From: Bradyrhizobium sediminis
GTDB lineage: Bacteria > Pseudomonadota > Alphaproteobacteria > Rhizobiales > Xanthobacteraceae
Reading direction: 5' to 3'
Assembly (NCBI RefSeq): GCF_018736085.1
Contig: NZ_CP076134.1
Coordinates: forward strand, 3,606,501-3,670,500
Length of the DNA stretch: 64,000 bases
This document shows positions 1 through 7,635 of the stretch, in pieces; position 1 is the first letter of the stretch, and every line of letters begins with the position of its first letter. The position numbers were made by a program, and so were the translations under genes. The notes below the pieces were generated by a model. That model was not told the DNA's origin, ran no database searches, and saw nothing but the letters and a program-made list of their open reading frames with translations.

Positions 1-717
1 CAGCCCGTAATCGATGCGGTAGCGGCCGGCGCCCGGATCGTAGGCGGTGCAGATGAACTTGATACGGTCCACGATGCCGCTGAAGGTGAACGAGGTCGTG
101 GTGCCGTAGACGACGTCCTTCAGCGGCTCCATGAACATCTGCAGCGGGAACTCCTCGCCGTAGACGTGGCGGTAGATCCTGCCCTCGCGGTCGACGATCG
201 TGGTTTGCGTCAGATGATCGAAGCCGCCGGCCACCGCGCGGTAGCTGAAGCCGAGGTCGCCGAGCAGCGCCTCGATGGTCGCGGGATCGGCGCTGGCCAC
301 CCGCCAGTTCGGCAGTTTGATGCCTTGCATCGATGCGAACTGGGTCAGCCGTACCGGCGTGTCGTTGCGCGCGTCGAAGCCGACCGTGAGCACGTTGAAG
401 CGGTCCAGGCCGATCATCCGCCCGGCCTCGTTCACGGCGTCGATGACATGCTGGGTGGTCGGCGGGCAGACCGAACTGCAGGCGGTGTAGACCAGGCTGA
501 TCACCAGCGGCTTGCCGCGGTAGTCGCGCAACGCCAGTGGCGCGCCCTTCATGTCGACAAGGGTGTAGTTGCCGATGGCTCGTCCAAGCGCCTGCGTTCC
601 CTTGGCGACCGTTGCCGCGGGATCGAGTTGTGGCGACGCGGCCCCTGCGGAAACCGGCGCAATGAGCAAATAAGCGAGCACGGTCGCCGCGCATGCCGCA
701 ATGCGGCCCCAGGTCAT
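1..717 (-). CDS. SCO1/SenC-family copper chaperone (C-terminus beyond the window)
   Basis: The 239 visible residues start with a signal peptide (about residues 1-26) and continue as a thioredoxin-fold SCO domain. The copper motif CSSVCP gives C80 and C84, and the third ligand His is H168 in GGFDHLTQTT. SCO proteins deliver copper to CuA of heme-copper oxidase subunit II from the periplasmic side. This one lies last in an operon that encodes a CuA subunit, so metallation of that subunit is the likely job. Its ATG overlaps the ctaB-like stop by 4 bases (ATGA at 714-717), which fixes the start and implies translational coupling. The frame is still open at base 1, and the tail past the SCO domain suggests an extra C-terminal part. 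Confidence 0.9.
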   Translation of the reverse strand, partial: MTWGRIAACAATVLAYLLIAPVSAGAASPQLDPAATVAKGTQALGRAIGNYTLVDMKGAPLALRDYRGKPLVISLVYTACSSVCPPTTQHVIDAVNEAGRMIGLDRFNVLTVGFDARNDTPVRLTQFASMQGIKLPNWRVASADPATIEALLGDLGFSYRAVAGGFDHLTQTTIVDREGRIYRHVYGEEFPLQMFMEPLKDVVYGTTTSFTFSGIVDRIKFICTAYDPGAGRYRIDYGL

Positions 718-1586
718 AACCAATGCCTGACGGCGCTCGCGAGCAGCGCGCCGGCGATCAACAGCGCCAGTTGCACCAGCGACGCGAAAAAGTTGACCAT
801 CGCATTCTCCTTGGAAGGAACGCGATAGAGCTTCACGCTCTTCCAGACGAAATAGCCGCCGCCAAGTCCGGCGCCGAGCCCATAGAGCAGCCCTTCGCCG
901 AACCAGAGCGGCACCAGCGAAACGGCGGCCAGCGCCACCGAGTGGACGAGGATCGCCAGTGTCCAGGCATAGGCCGGAACCACCACCGGCAGCATCGGGA
1001 TGCCGGCCTTGGCATAGTCCTGGCCCTTGGCGGCCGCGAGGCTCCAGAAGTGCGGCGGCGTCCACAGAAACAGCGCAACCGCCAGCACGGTCGGGATCAC
1101 CTGCGGCGACGGATCGACCGCCGCGGCACCGGCGAGCACCGCAAAACTCCCGGCCAAGCCTCCAACCACGATGTTCCAGGTGCTGCGGCGCTTCAGCCAC
1201 ACCGTGTAGACGATGCCGTAGGTGAAGGCGCCGAGGAAGACATAGGCCGCCGCCACGTTGCCGGCGCTGACCGAGGCGAGCCCGAGCGAGGCCGCCAGCA
1301 GCCCGAGAAACCCGACCAGCCACCACGGGCTCGGCTTGAACGTCCCGCTCGCAAACGGGCGCGTGCAGGTGCGCCGCATCAGCCGGTCGACGTCACGCTC
1401 GTAGTAATGGTTGAAGGCGCCTGCCGCCCCGGAGGCGCCCAGGATTGCCAGTGCGAGGCCGGTGATCTGCCACCACGCCAGTCCCGGTCCGCTCGCGACC
1501 GCAATTCCGGCCAGCGCGCTCGCCGCAATCGCGACGCCGATCCTGAGTTTCAGGAGCGAAATCGTCAATCCGATTGCGGCGCGCAT
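714..1586 (-). CDS. ctaB: Heme O synthase (protoheme IX farnesyltransferase), UbiA family
   Basis: This 290-residue polytopic membrane prenyltransferase would add a farnesyl group to heme b to make heme O, the precursor of heme A. The UbiA/CyoE signature NHYYERDVDRLMRRT is present, with a second polar loop at DYAKAGIPMLPVV. The frame extends upstream to a TTG, but the ATG at 1586 is preceded by a strong AAGGAGGA ribosome site, so I start there. It sits between heme-copper subunit I and the SCO chaperone, overlapping the latter by 4 bases, and so probably supplies prenylated heme to that enzyme. A chromosomal ctaB for the main aa3 oxidase would be expected elsewhere, making this an operon-specific paralogue (inference). 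Confidence 0.9.
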   Translation of the reverse strand: MRAAIGLTISLLKLRIGVAIAASALAGIAVASGPGLAWWQITGLALAILGASGAAGAFNHYYERDVDRLMRRTCTRPFASGTFKPSPWWLVGFLGLLAASLGLASVSAGNVAAAYVFLGAFTYGIVYTVWLKRRSTWNIVVGGLAGSFAVLAGAAAVDPSPQVIPTVLAVALFLWTPPHFWSLAAAKGQDYAKAGIPMLPVVVPAYAWTLAILVHSVALAAVSLVPLWFGEGLLYGLGAGLGGGYFVWKSVKLYRVPSKENAMVNFFASLVQLALLIAGALLASAVRHWL

Positions 1587-1616
1587 GGGATGTCCTCCTT
1601 GTGGGATCAACGGTAA

Positions 1617-3338
1617 TCAGCGGAACAGCCAGAGTTCCGACAGATATTTCCAGTTGATGAAGTAATAGAGGACGAAACAGACGAAGAAGAGCGCGACCAG
1701 GATGATGGTGCCCGGCAATTTCGGCGCCTTCTCGTTGCCGTAGTGCGAGGCCGCGGCACCGCCGCCCGCGTGCAGCGGGAAGGTCAGCTTGTGACCGCCC
1801 GTGATCTTCTCGCCGAAGAACGCCGTGGCCACGACGACGAGCACGAAGATGATGCCGCCGATCGCAGCGATGATCGCGAAGATGCCGTTGAGTCCCATCA
1901 TCAGGAATGCGCCCGCGGAGTGAGCGAAGCCGAGATTGGCATCACTGAAGGTCATGTCCCAATGCCGGCGCGCGACGCCGAGCGTGCCCGCGCCCATCAT
2001 GAACAGCGAGATGCCGGCGGCGCCGATCCCGAACAGGTAGGGCTGGATCTTGGCGAGCTTGGGCCAGACGATTTCGCGCTGGAACACCAGCGGCAGCACG
2101 AGATAGGTCGCTCCCATGAAGGCCAGCGTCGTTCCCGCCACCACGGTGCCGTGGAAGTGGCCCGGCACGTAGATCGTATTGTGCATCAGCACGTTGAGCT
2201 GTTCGGTGCCGAGCACGACGCCGGAGATGCCGCCGATGAAGCCGAAGAACACCAGCGACAGGAACATTCCGGCGAAGGCCGGATGGCCCCACGGCGCCTT
2301 GCGCAGCCATTCGAACACGCCGCGATTGTAGCCGTTCTTGCGCTGCGCCGCCTCGATCGCGCCCGGCACGGTCAGGCCGTGGACCATCGAGCCGAGCACG
2401 GCGAGATACATCATGTAACTGGTGTTGACGATCTTCCAGCTCGCATCCATGCCCGGTTCGGCCAACAGATGGTGCGCCGAGGCGAGCTGCAGGAACAGGA
2501 TGTACATGAAGAAGGCGGTGCGGCTGACCTTCTCGCTCAAGGGCTTGGCGCCGACCAGGAGCGCCGCGGTCAGGTACCAGAGCGATACATGCGCCGAGAC
2601 GTTGATCTGCTGCGAGGAATGGCCCATCGCCCACCACACCACCTTGTACATCAAAGGATCGATGTCGGAGATCAGGCCGAGCGACCACAGCCAGGTCGGG
2701 ATCAGGATGATGGCGCCCGAGGCGATCGTGAACACCGCGATGATCGCGGCGGTCAGCGCGCCGAAGGTCACCAGCGGGATCGATCCCTCGTAGGTTCTTT
2801 CCTCCTTCGCGATCACCAGCGTTGCGAAGAAGAGCGCGCAGCCGATCAGGGCGCCGACCGCGAACAGGATCAGGCCGAGATAGAAGTGCGGCTGGGCCTT
2901 CATCGGCGGATAGGAGGTGAACATCACGCTGGAATCGCCCTGCAGCACGGCGACATTGGTCGCGATCGCGCCGACCACCATCATCACGAAACCGACCCAG
3001 CCGAGCTTGGGCGCCGCCAGCCGCGAGTTGAGCAGGATCGCGGAGGCGAAATACAGCACTGCGATTTCGAAGAAGATGATCCAGAACAACAGCACATTGG
3101 CGCCGTGTCCGGTCAGGATCAGATAGAACCAGTCGGCCGGAAGCAGATGCACCGCCGGCCAGCGCGTCAGCGCCACCAACAGCCCCATCAGCCCGCCGAC
3201 GGCGAGAAACACCACCGCGGCCACGGCATTCGCCTTGATCAGCGCCTGCGCCGCGGTATCGACCTTGAGGCCGGTGTACTGGCAGGTGCGAAATTCTGCC
3301 TGCGCCGGAACGGCGCCGATGACGGTTTCTGCGGTCAT
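1617..3338 (-). CDS. Heme-copper oxidoreductase subunit I with active-site Tyr replaced by Gln; candidate NO reductase
   Basis: This 573-residue multi-helix protein belongs to the heme-copper superfamily. All six metal histidines are visible: H78 (HGANVLLFW, low-spin heme), H240 (first CuB ligand), H289/H290 (SAHHLLAE, CuB pair), and H394/H396 (VPGHFHG, high-spin and low-spin heme). In oxygen reductases of types A and B the residue four after the first CuB His is the cross-linked Tyr (HPxVY). Here the string is GHSSQQ, placing Gln at 244. There is no Tyr six before the HH pair, where cbb3 oxidases carry theirs. Loss of this Tyr is known from NO-reducing members of the superfamily, and a Gln-bearing group (eNOR) has been described as a CuA NO reductase. 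NO reduction is my preferred inference over O2 reduction. A GGGGAGG ribosome site precedes the ATG. Confidence 0.9.
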   Translation of the reverse strand: MTAETVIGAVPAQAEFRTCQYTGLKVDTAAQALIKANAVAAVVFLAVGGLMGLLVALTRWPAVHLLPADWFYLILTGHGANVLLFWIIFFEIAVLYFASAILLNSRLAAPKLGWVGFVMMVVGAIATNVAVLQGDSSVMFTSYPPMKAQPHFYLGLILFAVGALIGCALFFATLVIAKEERTYEGSIPLVTFGALTAAIIAVFTIASGAIILIPTWLWSLGLISDIDPLMYKVVWWAMGHSSQQINVSAHVSLWYLTAALLVGAKPLSEKVSRTAFFMYILFLQLASAHHLLAEPGMDASWKIVNTSYMMYLAVLGSMVHGLTVPGAIEAAQRKNGYNRGVFEWLRKAPWGHPAFAGMFLSLVFFGFIGGISGVVLGTEQLNVLMHNTIYVPGHFHGTVVAGTTLAFMGATYLVLPLVFQREIVWPKLAKIQPYLFGIGAAGISLFMMGAGTLGVARRHWDMTFSDANLGFAHSAGAFLMMGLNGIFAIIAAIGGIIFVLVVVATAFFGEKITGGHKLTFPLHAGGGAAASHYGNEKAPKLPGTIILVALFFVCFVLYYFINWKYLSELWLFR

Positions 3339-3342
3339 GAGC

Positions 3343-3918
3343 CTACCTCCCCTCGGCGAGGCGCGGTTCGGCCTCCGCGCGCTTCTGTTCCGTGACGTAA
3401 ATCTTCCCGGTCATGGTGTGATGACCGATCCCGCAAAATTCGTTGCAGATGATGCCGAACTCGCCGCTCTCGGTCGGCGTCAGCGAGATGACGTGCTCGT
3501 AGCCCGGGTGAACCTGGATATTGATGTTGGTGGGCTGCAGCGAGAAGCCGTGCTGCCAGTCGAGCGACGAGAGATGGATCCGGTAGCTGACGCCCTTCTC
3601 CAGTTCGAGAATCGGCCACCATTGCCACAGCCGTCCGAGCAGATAGACGTCGGCTCCCGGCTTGGGCTTGACCACCGGTATGCCCTTCTCCTCACGCACC
3701 TGGAATTTCTTGGCGAACTCGTCGACCTTCGCCTCATAGGCCGACGGCGTGGTGCGGTAGGCCTCCTTGCTGAGATTTTGCTGACCGATGAAGTGCCACG
3801 CGATCATGAAGCCGAACATGAACAGGCCCCAGAGGAAGGCGATCACGATCCAGACCAGCTCGACCCTTTCGATAGGCTCGTTCCACCAAATTCGTTGTTC
3901 GGGCGGTGTGACGGCCAT
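3343..3918 (-). CDS. Heme-copper oxidoreductase subunit II with intact CuA site
   Basis: The 191-residue protein has one membrane helix near residues 20-42 and a periplasmic cupredoxin domain. All CuA ligands are present: H123 (WQHGF) and CNEFCGIGHHTM, giving C158, E160, C162, H166 and M169. It should therefore accept electrons from a soluble cytochrome c or cupredoxin and pass them to subunit I. The short N-terminus with a single helix resembles B-type (ba3-like) subunit II rather than the two-helix A-type. It ends 4 bases before the subunit I start codon and has an AAGGGGAG ribosome site. An intact CuA site separates this enzyme from classical cNOR, whose partner NorC is a c-type cytochrome. 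Confidence 0.93.
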   Translation of the reverse strand: MAVTPPEQRIWWNEPIERVELVWIVIAFLWGLFMFGFMIAWHFIGQQNLSKEAYRTTPSAYEAKVDEFAKKFQVREEKGIPVVKPKPGADVYLLGRLWQWWPILELEKGVSYRIHLSSLDWQHGFSLQPTNINIQVHPGYEHVISLTPTESGEFGIICNEFCGIGHHTMTGKIYVTEQKRAEAEPRLAEGR

Positions 3919-3978
3919 GTCGATCTCCCCTTCTCAAAAGATTCGCGCCTCAGCGCGGGTGGGTGCAGCCCGCAATCT

Positions 3979-4140
3979 TCATTTCGCCAGCGGGATCGAT
4001 GCGACTTCCATGATGCCCCAGATCAGATAGAGCACCGTCGGAAGCGTCACGCCGAGGAACAGCAGCAGGAATGGATTGTCGAGAATTCGCTGCATCATCG
4101 GCACGCGCTCGGAACTTGCAGACTGTTCGATGGGCGGCAT
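3979..4140 (-). CDS. Single-helix small membrane subunit, first gene of the heme-copper operon
   Basis: A 53-residue protein with one predicted helix (LLLFLGVTLPTVLYLIWGIM) and short hydrophilic ends. The frame runs upstream to 4377, but the ATG at 4140 has an AAGGGG site at good spacing. Starting there also leaves a proper divergent promoter region of 111 bases before the next gene. Small one-helix subunits (for example subunit IIa of ba3 oxidase) accompany B-type heme-copper enzymes, so a structural or assembly subunit is likely. I do not recognise a named family. Confidence 0.7.
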   Translation of the reverse strand: MPPIEQSASSERVPMMQRILDNPFLLLFLGVTLPTVLYLIWGIMEVASIPLAK

Positions 4141-4199
4141 GGCGGAACCCCTTGGACCTTCCAGTGAAGGACTCAAATCTATCTGGCGCGAACGCTTCG

Positions 4200-4223
4200 C
4201 ATCCTTGACCGCGGTCAAGGATG
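4200..4223. promoter_or_regulatory. FNR/DNR-type operator inside a 24-bp perfect palindrome
   Basis: The core TTGACCGCGGTCAA (4205-4218) fits the FNR/DNR family pattern TTGAY-N4-RTCAA. Perfect symmetry extends outward to CATCC/GGATG, for 24 bp in all. It lies in the 111-bp gap between the divergent heme-copper operon (start 4140) and the thioredoxin-like gene (start 4252), so a single regulator could control both. The Crp/Fnr protein encoded at 4741-5493 carries the matching ExxSR recognition helix. Confidence 0.75.
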
Positions 4224-4251
4224 ACGAGACCGGCAACAGAAATAATTCGCC

Positions 4252-4713
4252 ATGTCTGGAATCCGGCTCGTCGCTCAACCGGCTCGCCGTTCTGCGAGCT
4301 TTCGCCGAACGCGCTTTGGCGCAGGTATCGCCATCGCCATCGCGGCGATTGCAGTGACGGTGTGGGCGGGCGGCCACGCCGAAGAGCCCGCGCGCGACGT
4401 CATGCTGCTGTATGTCGGCGCCGAGGATTGCGCGCCCTGTCGCGCCTGGCAGAGCGGCGACGGCGCCGCCTTCCTGGCGTCAGCGGATTTTCCGCGCATC
4501 AGCTATCGGGAAGTCAAGTCGCCGCATCTCCATGACGTCCTGAAGGACGAACACTGGCCGGATGACCTGCGCAACTACCGCAACGGGCTGCGGCGCAGCG
4601 ACGGCGTGCCGCTTTGGCTGGTCGTCTCGGGCGATCAAATCGTGGAGCAGCGATTCGGCGCCGAAGCGTGGCGCGCCAGCGTGCTACCAAGGATCAAATC
4701 ATTGCTGCGCTAG
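4252..4713 (+). CDS. Membrane-anchored or secreted thioredoxin-like protein with CAPC motif
   Basis: The protein has 153 residues: a basic N-terminus, a hydrophobic segment at about 22-40 (signal anchor or signal peptide), then a thioredoxin-like domain with DCAPCRAWQ (C60, C63). The C-terminal part GVPLWLVVSGDQIVEQRFG resembles the cis-Pro region and last strands of a thioredoxin fold. Periplasmic thiol reductases keep the CuA and SCO cysteines reduced during oxidase assembly, which fits its divergent position from a CuA enzyme operon behind a shared operator. That role is inference. It could instead be a general periplasmic thiol protein under the same regulator. Confidence 0.75.
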   Translation: MSGIRLVAQPARRSASFRRTRFGAGIAIAIAAIAVTVWAGGHAEEPARDVMLLYVGAEDCAPCRAWQSGDGAAFLASADFPRISYREVKSPHLHDVLKDEHWPDDLRNYRNGLRRSDGVPLWLVVSGDQIVEQRFGAEAWRASVLPRIKSLLR

Positions 4714-4740
4714 GAAGAACCGCTGCCGCCTTCGCGACCA

Positions 4741-5493
4741 TTAATGCTGAGCCCGGCCCTCGCCGAGCTGATGCCTTCCGCCATTCATCCCGCCGCGGGC
4801 CTTGATTCGATCGCTGGCGATCAGGCTCCTGAGCTGGGCGACTTCGCTGACCACGACATCGGAGGCACGAACGTCGACGCCGACCAGACGAAGCTTCGCG
4901 AACACCCGCGACAGTGATTCCGGCTTGAGCCCGAGCCGCCCGGCAATCAGGGATTTGTCGTAAGGCAGTGAGATCCGGCAGGAACCGTTGATGTTCGGGC
5001 ACAAGGCAGCGAGGAATTCCGCCACGCGCTGCAAACCGCTTTGCGCGGAGAGCTGCTCGACGCGCTGAACCAGTTGATGGAGATGCTGCGACGTCGATGC
5101 AATCATCGCAATCGCGATATCCGGTATCTCGCGAATGCAGCACATCACATGGTGCGCCGGTATCAGGACAACCCGGGAATCGGTGGCGGCGGAAGCCGTG
5201 GCGGGATAACGGCCCCCTGCGAAGGCGACCGCCTCGGCGAAACTCTCGCCCTTGGTGAGAACGTGAAGAACCGCCTCGTCGCCGGCGGGCGTGATCCGGT
5301 ACAGCTTGATCCATCCCTCGATGACGATGAAGAACGCCGCGGCCGGCTCGCCTTGCCGGAACAGGGCGTCGCCGGGTTCGAGATCGACGACAGTTGCGGG
5401 CGCAAGAAGGGTCTGGACCGTCCGCGGGTTGAGACCGCAAAGCACGGCGGTCTGTGAAGCGGTTTTCAAGTCTTCCGGCGTCGGAGCGGTCAT
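4741..5493 (-). CDS. Crp/Fnr-family transcription regulator (DNR/NnrR-like)
   Basis: The 250-residue protein has an N-terminal cyclic-nucleotide-binding-like beta barrel (about 20-120), a dimer helix, and a winged helix-turn-helix (about 165-230). The recognition helix KPESLSRVFAKL contains E192, S195 and R196, the ExxSR triad that reads TTGA half-sites in FNR. FNR's N-terminal cysteine cluster for a 4Fe-4S centre is absent, which places it with DNR/NnrR/FixK-type members. Three matching TTGAY-N4 operators lie before neighbouring genes, one of them upstream of this gene itself. GAGGAA precedes the ATG. A nitric-oxide-sensing role is inferred from class and context and is not shown by sequence. 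Confidence 0.88.
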   Translation of the reverse strand: MTAPTPEDLKTASQTAVLCGLNPRTVQTLLAPATVVDLEPGDALFRQGEPAAAFFIVIEGWIKLYRITPAGDEAVLHVLTKGESFAEAVAFAGGRYPATASAATDSRVVLIPAHHVMCCIREIPDIAIAMIASTSQHLHQLVQRVEQLSAQSGLQRVAEFLAALCPNINGSCRISLPYDKSLIAGRLGLKPESLSRVFAKLRLVGVDVRASDVVVSEVAQLRSLIASDRIKARGGMNGGRHQLGEGRAQH

Positions 5494-5566
5494 GGATCAA
5501 TTCCTCGGTGGTGATGCCTCCGCCTGCTTCGTTGCCTGCGGTTTGAGACTACTGCCTATGCAGAAA

Positions 5567-5590
5567 GCAAATTGACCTAGATCAATTTGC
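5567..5590. promoter_or_regulatory. FNR/DNR-type operator upstream of the Crp/Fnr gene
   Basis: TTGACCTAGATCAA (5572-5585) sits inside a longer near-palindrome whose arms GCAAATTGA and TCAATTTGC match perfectly. It is centred about 85 bp before the start codon of the minus-strand regulator gene, which suggests autoregulation. It also lies just beyond the 3' end of the DUF1858 gene. Confidence 0.72.
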
Positions 5591-5626
5591 ACCGGCGAAA
5601 GGCCGGATTTTTCGAAGCACAGCCTT

Positions 5627-5827
5627 TCAATGTGATGCGACAACTTCGCGCAGCGCCTTCAGGAAGGCGTCGCGATCGACGTGATGCTCTCCGCATGCGT
5701 CGTCCACGGTATGGAAGCACGCGATAGGACAGCCCACGCACCCCATCCTGAAGTCGAGAAAGACCCGGATTGTCGCCGGCCAGTCGTTCATGACGTCGTG
5801 CACCAGATCGTCGAAGCCAATCGGCAT
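5627..5827 (-). CDS. DUF1858 domain protein
   Basis: A 66-residue protein with the DUF1858 pattern VMNDWPATIRVFLDFRMGC followed by VGCP and HTVDDACGEHHVD. DUF1858 proteins share a C-x-G-C pair and are often encoded near hybrid-cluster, nitrogen-oxide or anaerobic metabolism genes; their biochemical role is not established. I start at the ATG at 5827, which has GGAGGT eight bases upstream, rather than the GTG two codons earlier. It lies between hemA and the Crp/Fnr gene, all on the minus strand, and may belong to the same stimulus response. Confidence 0.78.
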   Translation of the reverse strand: MPIGFDDLVHDVMNDWPATIRVFLDFRMGCVGCPIACFHTVDDACGEHHVDRDAFLKALREVVASH

Positions 5828-5972
5828 GAGCACCTCCAGGGTGCATTACGCCCAAGAGGGCCCGTCCGGTCTTTGTGGAAGCACAACCTTCGGGGCGAAT
5901 CCGGTCCGCGCATGGGCGCGCGCGCCGGAAAAATCCGGCATCCCCCGTCATTTTTTGCGCTGCAAAAGGAAC

Positions 5973-5991
5973 CGCCGCGCAATGTGCGGCG
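5973..5991 (-). terminator. Possible hemA terminator hairpin
   Basis: A perfect 6-bp stem CGCCGC/GCGGCG with a 7-base loop, followed on the minus strand by GTTCCTTTT, lies about 65 bases beyond the hemA stop codon. The T-tract is interrupted, so this is only a candidate. The rest of the gap 5828-6056 shows nothing else I can name. Confidence 0.3.
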
Positions 5992-6056
5992 ATCGGTCAT
6001 TCACGAAACCGGCCGGGCCGCAGCGCCGAGCGTAATGCGGCATTTCGGGATCCGGA

Positions 6057-7286
6057 TTATTCCGCGGCGAGAACCTGATCGGCTCGCACGAGCCCGAGCC
6101 GATCCCAGACATCGACCAGGGCTTCGGCAAGACGATCGATCAGCGCGTCGTCGTGATAGGGCGACGGCGTGATCCGCAGCCGCTCCATGCCCCGCGGCAC
6201 CGTCGGGTAGTTGATGGGCTGGATATAGATGCCGTATTCCGACAGCAGCAGGTCGCACGCCGTCTTGCATTTCTCGGGATCGCCGACATGCAGCGGCACG
6301 ATGTGGGTGTCGCTTTGCATCACCGGAAGCCGCGCGGCGTTGAGCACGAGCTTGAGGCGGGCGGCGCGGTCCTGGTGACGATCACGCTCGGACTGCGACG
6401 TCTTGAGATGCCGGATGGCGGCGGTTGCCGCCGCGCAGATCGCCGGCGGCAGTGCCGTCGTGAAGATGAAGCCCGGCGCATAGGAGCGCACGGCGTCGAT
6501 CAGATTGGCGTTGGCCGCGATATAGCCGCCGAGACAGCCGAACGCCTTGGCCAGCGTGCCTTCGATGACGTCGATGCGGCCCATCGCCCCGTCGCGCTCG
6601 GCGATGCCGCCGCCATGCGGCCCGTACATGCCGACGGCGTGAACCTCGTCGACATAGGTCAAGGCGCCGTAGCGCTCGGCGAGATCGCATATCCGATGCA
6701 GCGGCGCGACGTCGCCGTCCATCGAGTAGAGGCTTTCGCACAGGATCAGTTTCGGCCGCTCCGGGGCCGCCGCCCGCAGCAGTTGCTCGAGATGCTCGAT
6801 GTCGTTGTGGCGCCACACCTGTTTTTCGGAGCCGGACTTGCGCACGCCCTCGATCATCGAGTTGTGGTTGAGCGCATCCGACAGCAGCAGGCAGTTCGGC
6901 AACAGCCTGGCGAGCGTTGAAATACCGGTCTCGTTCGAGACGTAGCCCGAGGTAAAGACCAGGGCGGCTTGCTTGCCGTGCAGCTCGGCGAGCTCGCGCT
7001 CCAGCTCGATCAGCGGGTGATTGGTGCCGGCGATATTGCGGGTGCCGCCGGCCCCGGTCCCCATGCGCATGGCGGTCTCGACCATGGCGCCGACCACCTT
7101 CGGATGCTGGGCCATGCCGAGGTAATCGTTGGAGCACCAGATCACGACGTCGCGCGGACCGTCCGGCGAATGCCAGATGGCATGGGGAAATCTGCCCGCC
7201 AGCCGTTCCAGATCGGCAAAGACCCGGTAGCGGCGCTCGTCCCGAAGCCGGCCCAGGGCCCGATCGAAAAAGACATTATAGTCCAT
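6057..7286 (-). CDS. hemA: 5-aminolevulinate synthase
   Basis: This 409-residue PLP enzyme of the alpha-oxoamine synthase family condenses glycine and succinyl-CoA to 5-aminolevulinate, the first step of heme synthesis in alphaproteobacteria. The cofactor lysine is in [14 protein letters not shown], and [14 protein letters not shown] and [12 protein letters not shown] are family hallmarks. I start at the ATG at 7286 (MDYNVFF), which matches other HemA N-termini and has a GGAG site; the open frame extends 11 codons further. A near-consensus FNR box lies about 60 bp upstream. The family commonly has more than one hemA copy in these bacteria, so this could be the low-oxygen or nitrogen-oxide-responsive isozyme (inference). 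Confidence 0.95.
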   Translation of the reverse strand: MDYNVFFDRALGRLRDERRYRVFADLERLAGRFPHAIWHSPDGPRDVVIWCSNDYLGMAQHPKVVGAMVETAMRMGTGAGGTRNIAGTNHPLIELERELAELHGKQAALVFTSGYVSNETGISTLARLLPNCLLLSDALNHNSMIEGVRKSGSEKQVWRHNDIEHLEQLLRAAAPERPKLILCESLYSMDGDVAPLHRICDLAERYGALTYVDEVHAVGMYGPHGGGIAERDGAMGRIDVIEGTLAKAFGCLGGYIAANANLIDAVRSYAPGFIFTTALPPAICAAATAAIRHLKTSQSERDRHQDRAARLKLVLNAARLPVMQSDTHIVPLHVGDPEKCKTACDLLLSEYGIYIQPINYPTVPRGMERLRITPSPYHDDALIDRLAEALVDVWDRLGLVRADQVLAAE

Positions 7287-7345
7287 GATGCTCCGTCCCC
7301 TCGGTTCCTTTGGCGACACTAGAGCCGGGATCCCGGCCGCTCGCC

Positions 7346-7359
7346 TTGATCAAGATCAG
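7346..7359 (-). promoter_or_regulatory. FNR/FixK-type box upstream of hemA
   Basis: On the plus strand the sequence reads TTGATCAAGATCAG, one mismatch from TTGAT-N4-ATCAA. It is centred about 66 bp before the hemA start codon, a normal activator position. Control of hemA by FNR/FixK-type regulators is known in related bacteria. Confidence 0.65.
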
Positions 7360-7635
7360 GCGCCAAATCGAAATCCACGGGGCCCCGCTCGCGAACCGTC
7401 ACCTCCGGCCTTGGTAAACAAAGGGTAAAGCGAAAAGCGCCCCCTGGCGCCCATCGGCGAGCCCCGAAAACCGCGATTTCCCAGCAAAATCCGCCAATGC
7501 GGGCCAGTTTGCCGCAGGGCAGCAAATGGCGGCCCTAACCAAGATAGGGTGGATTTGAAGGACCGGGCATTCCTCCCGTTTAACCGTTTCTCCAGCCCCG
7601 GGGCTGCATATTGGGGTCCGATCCAATTTCATGAC

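Noticed and set aside
1617..4140. Reading the operon as an ordinary aa3 cytochrome c oxidase
   Set aside because: Subunit I lacks the essential Tyr four residues after the first CuB His, no subunit III gene is present, and subunit II has a single N-terminal helix.
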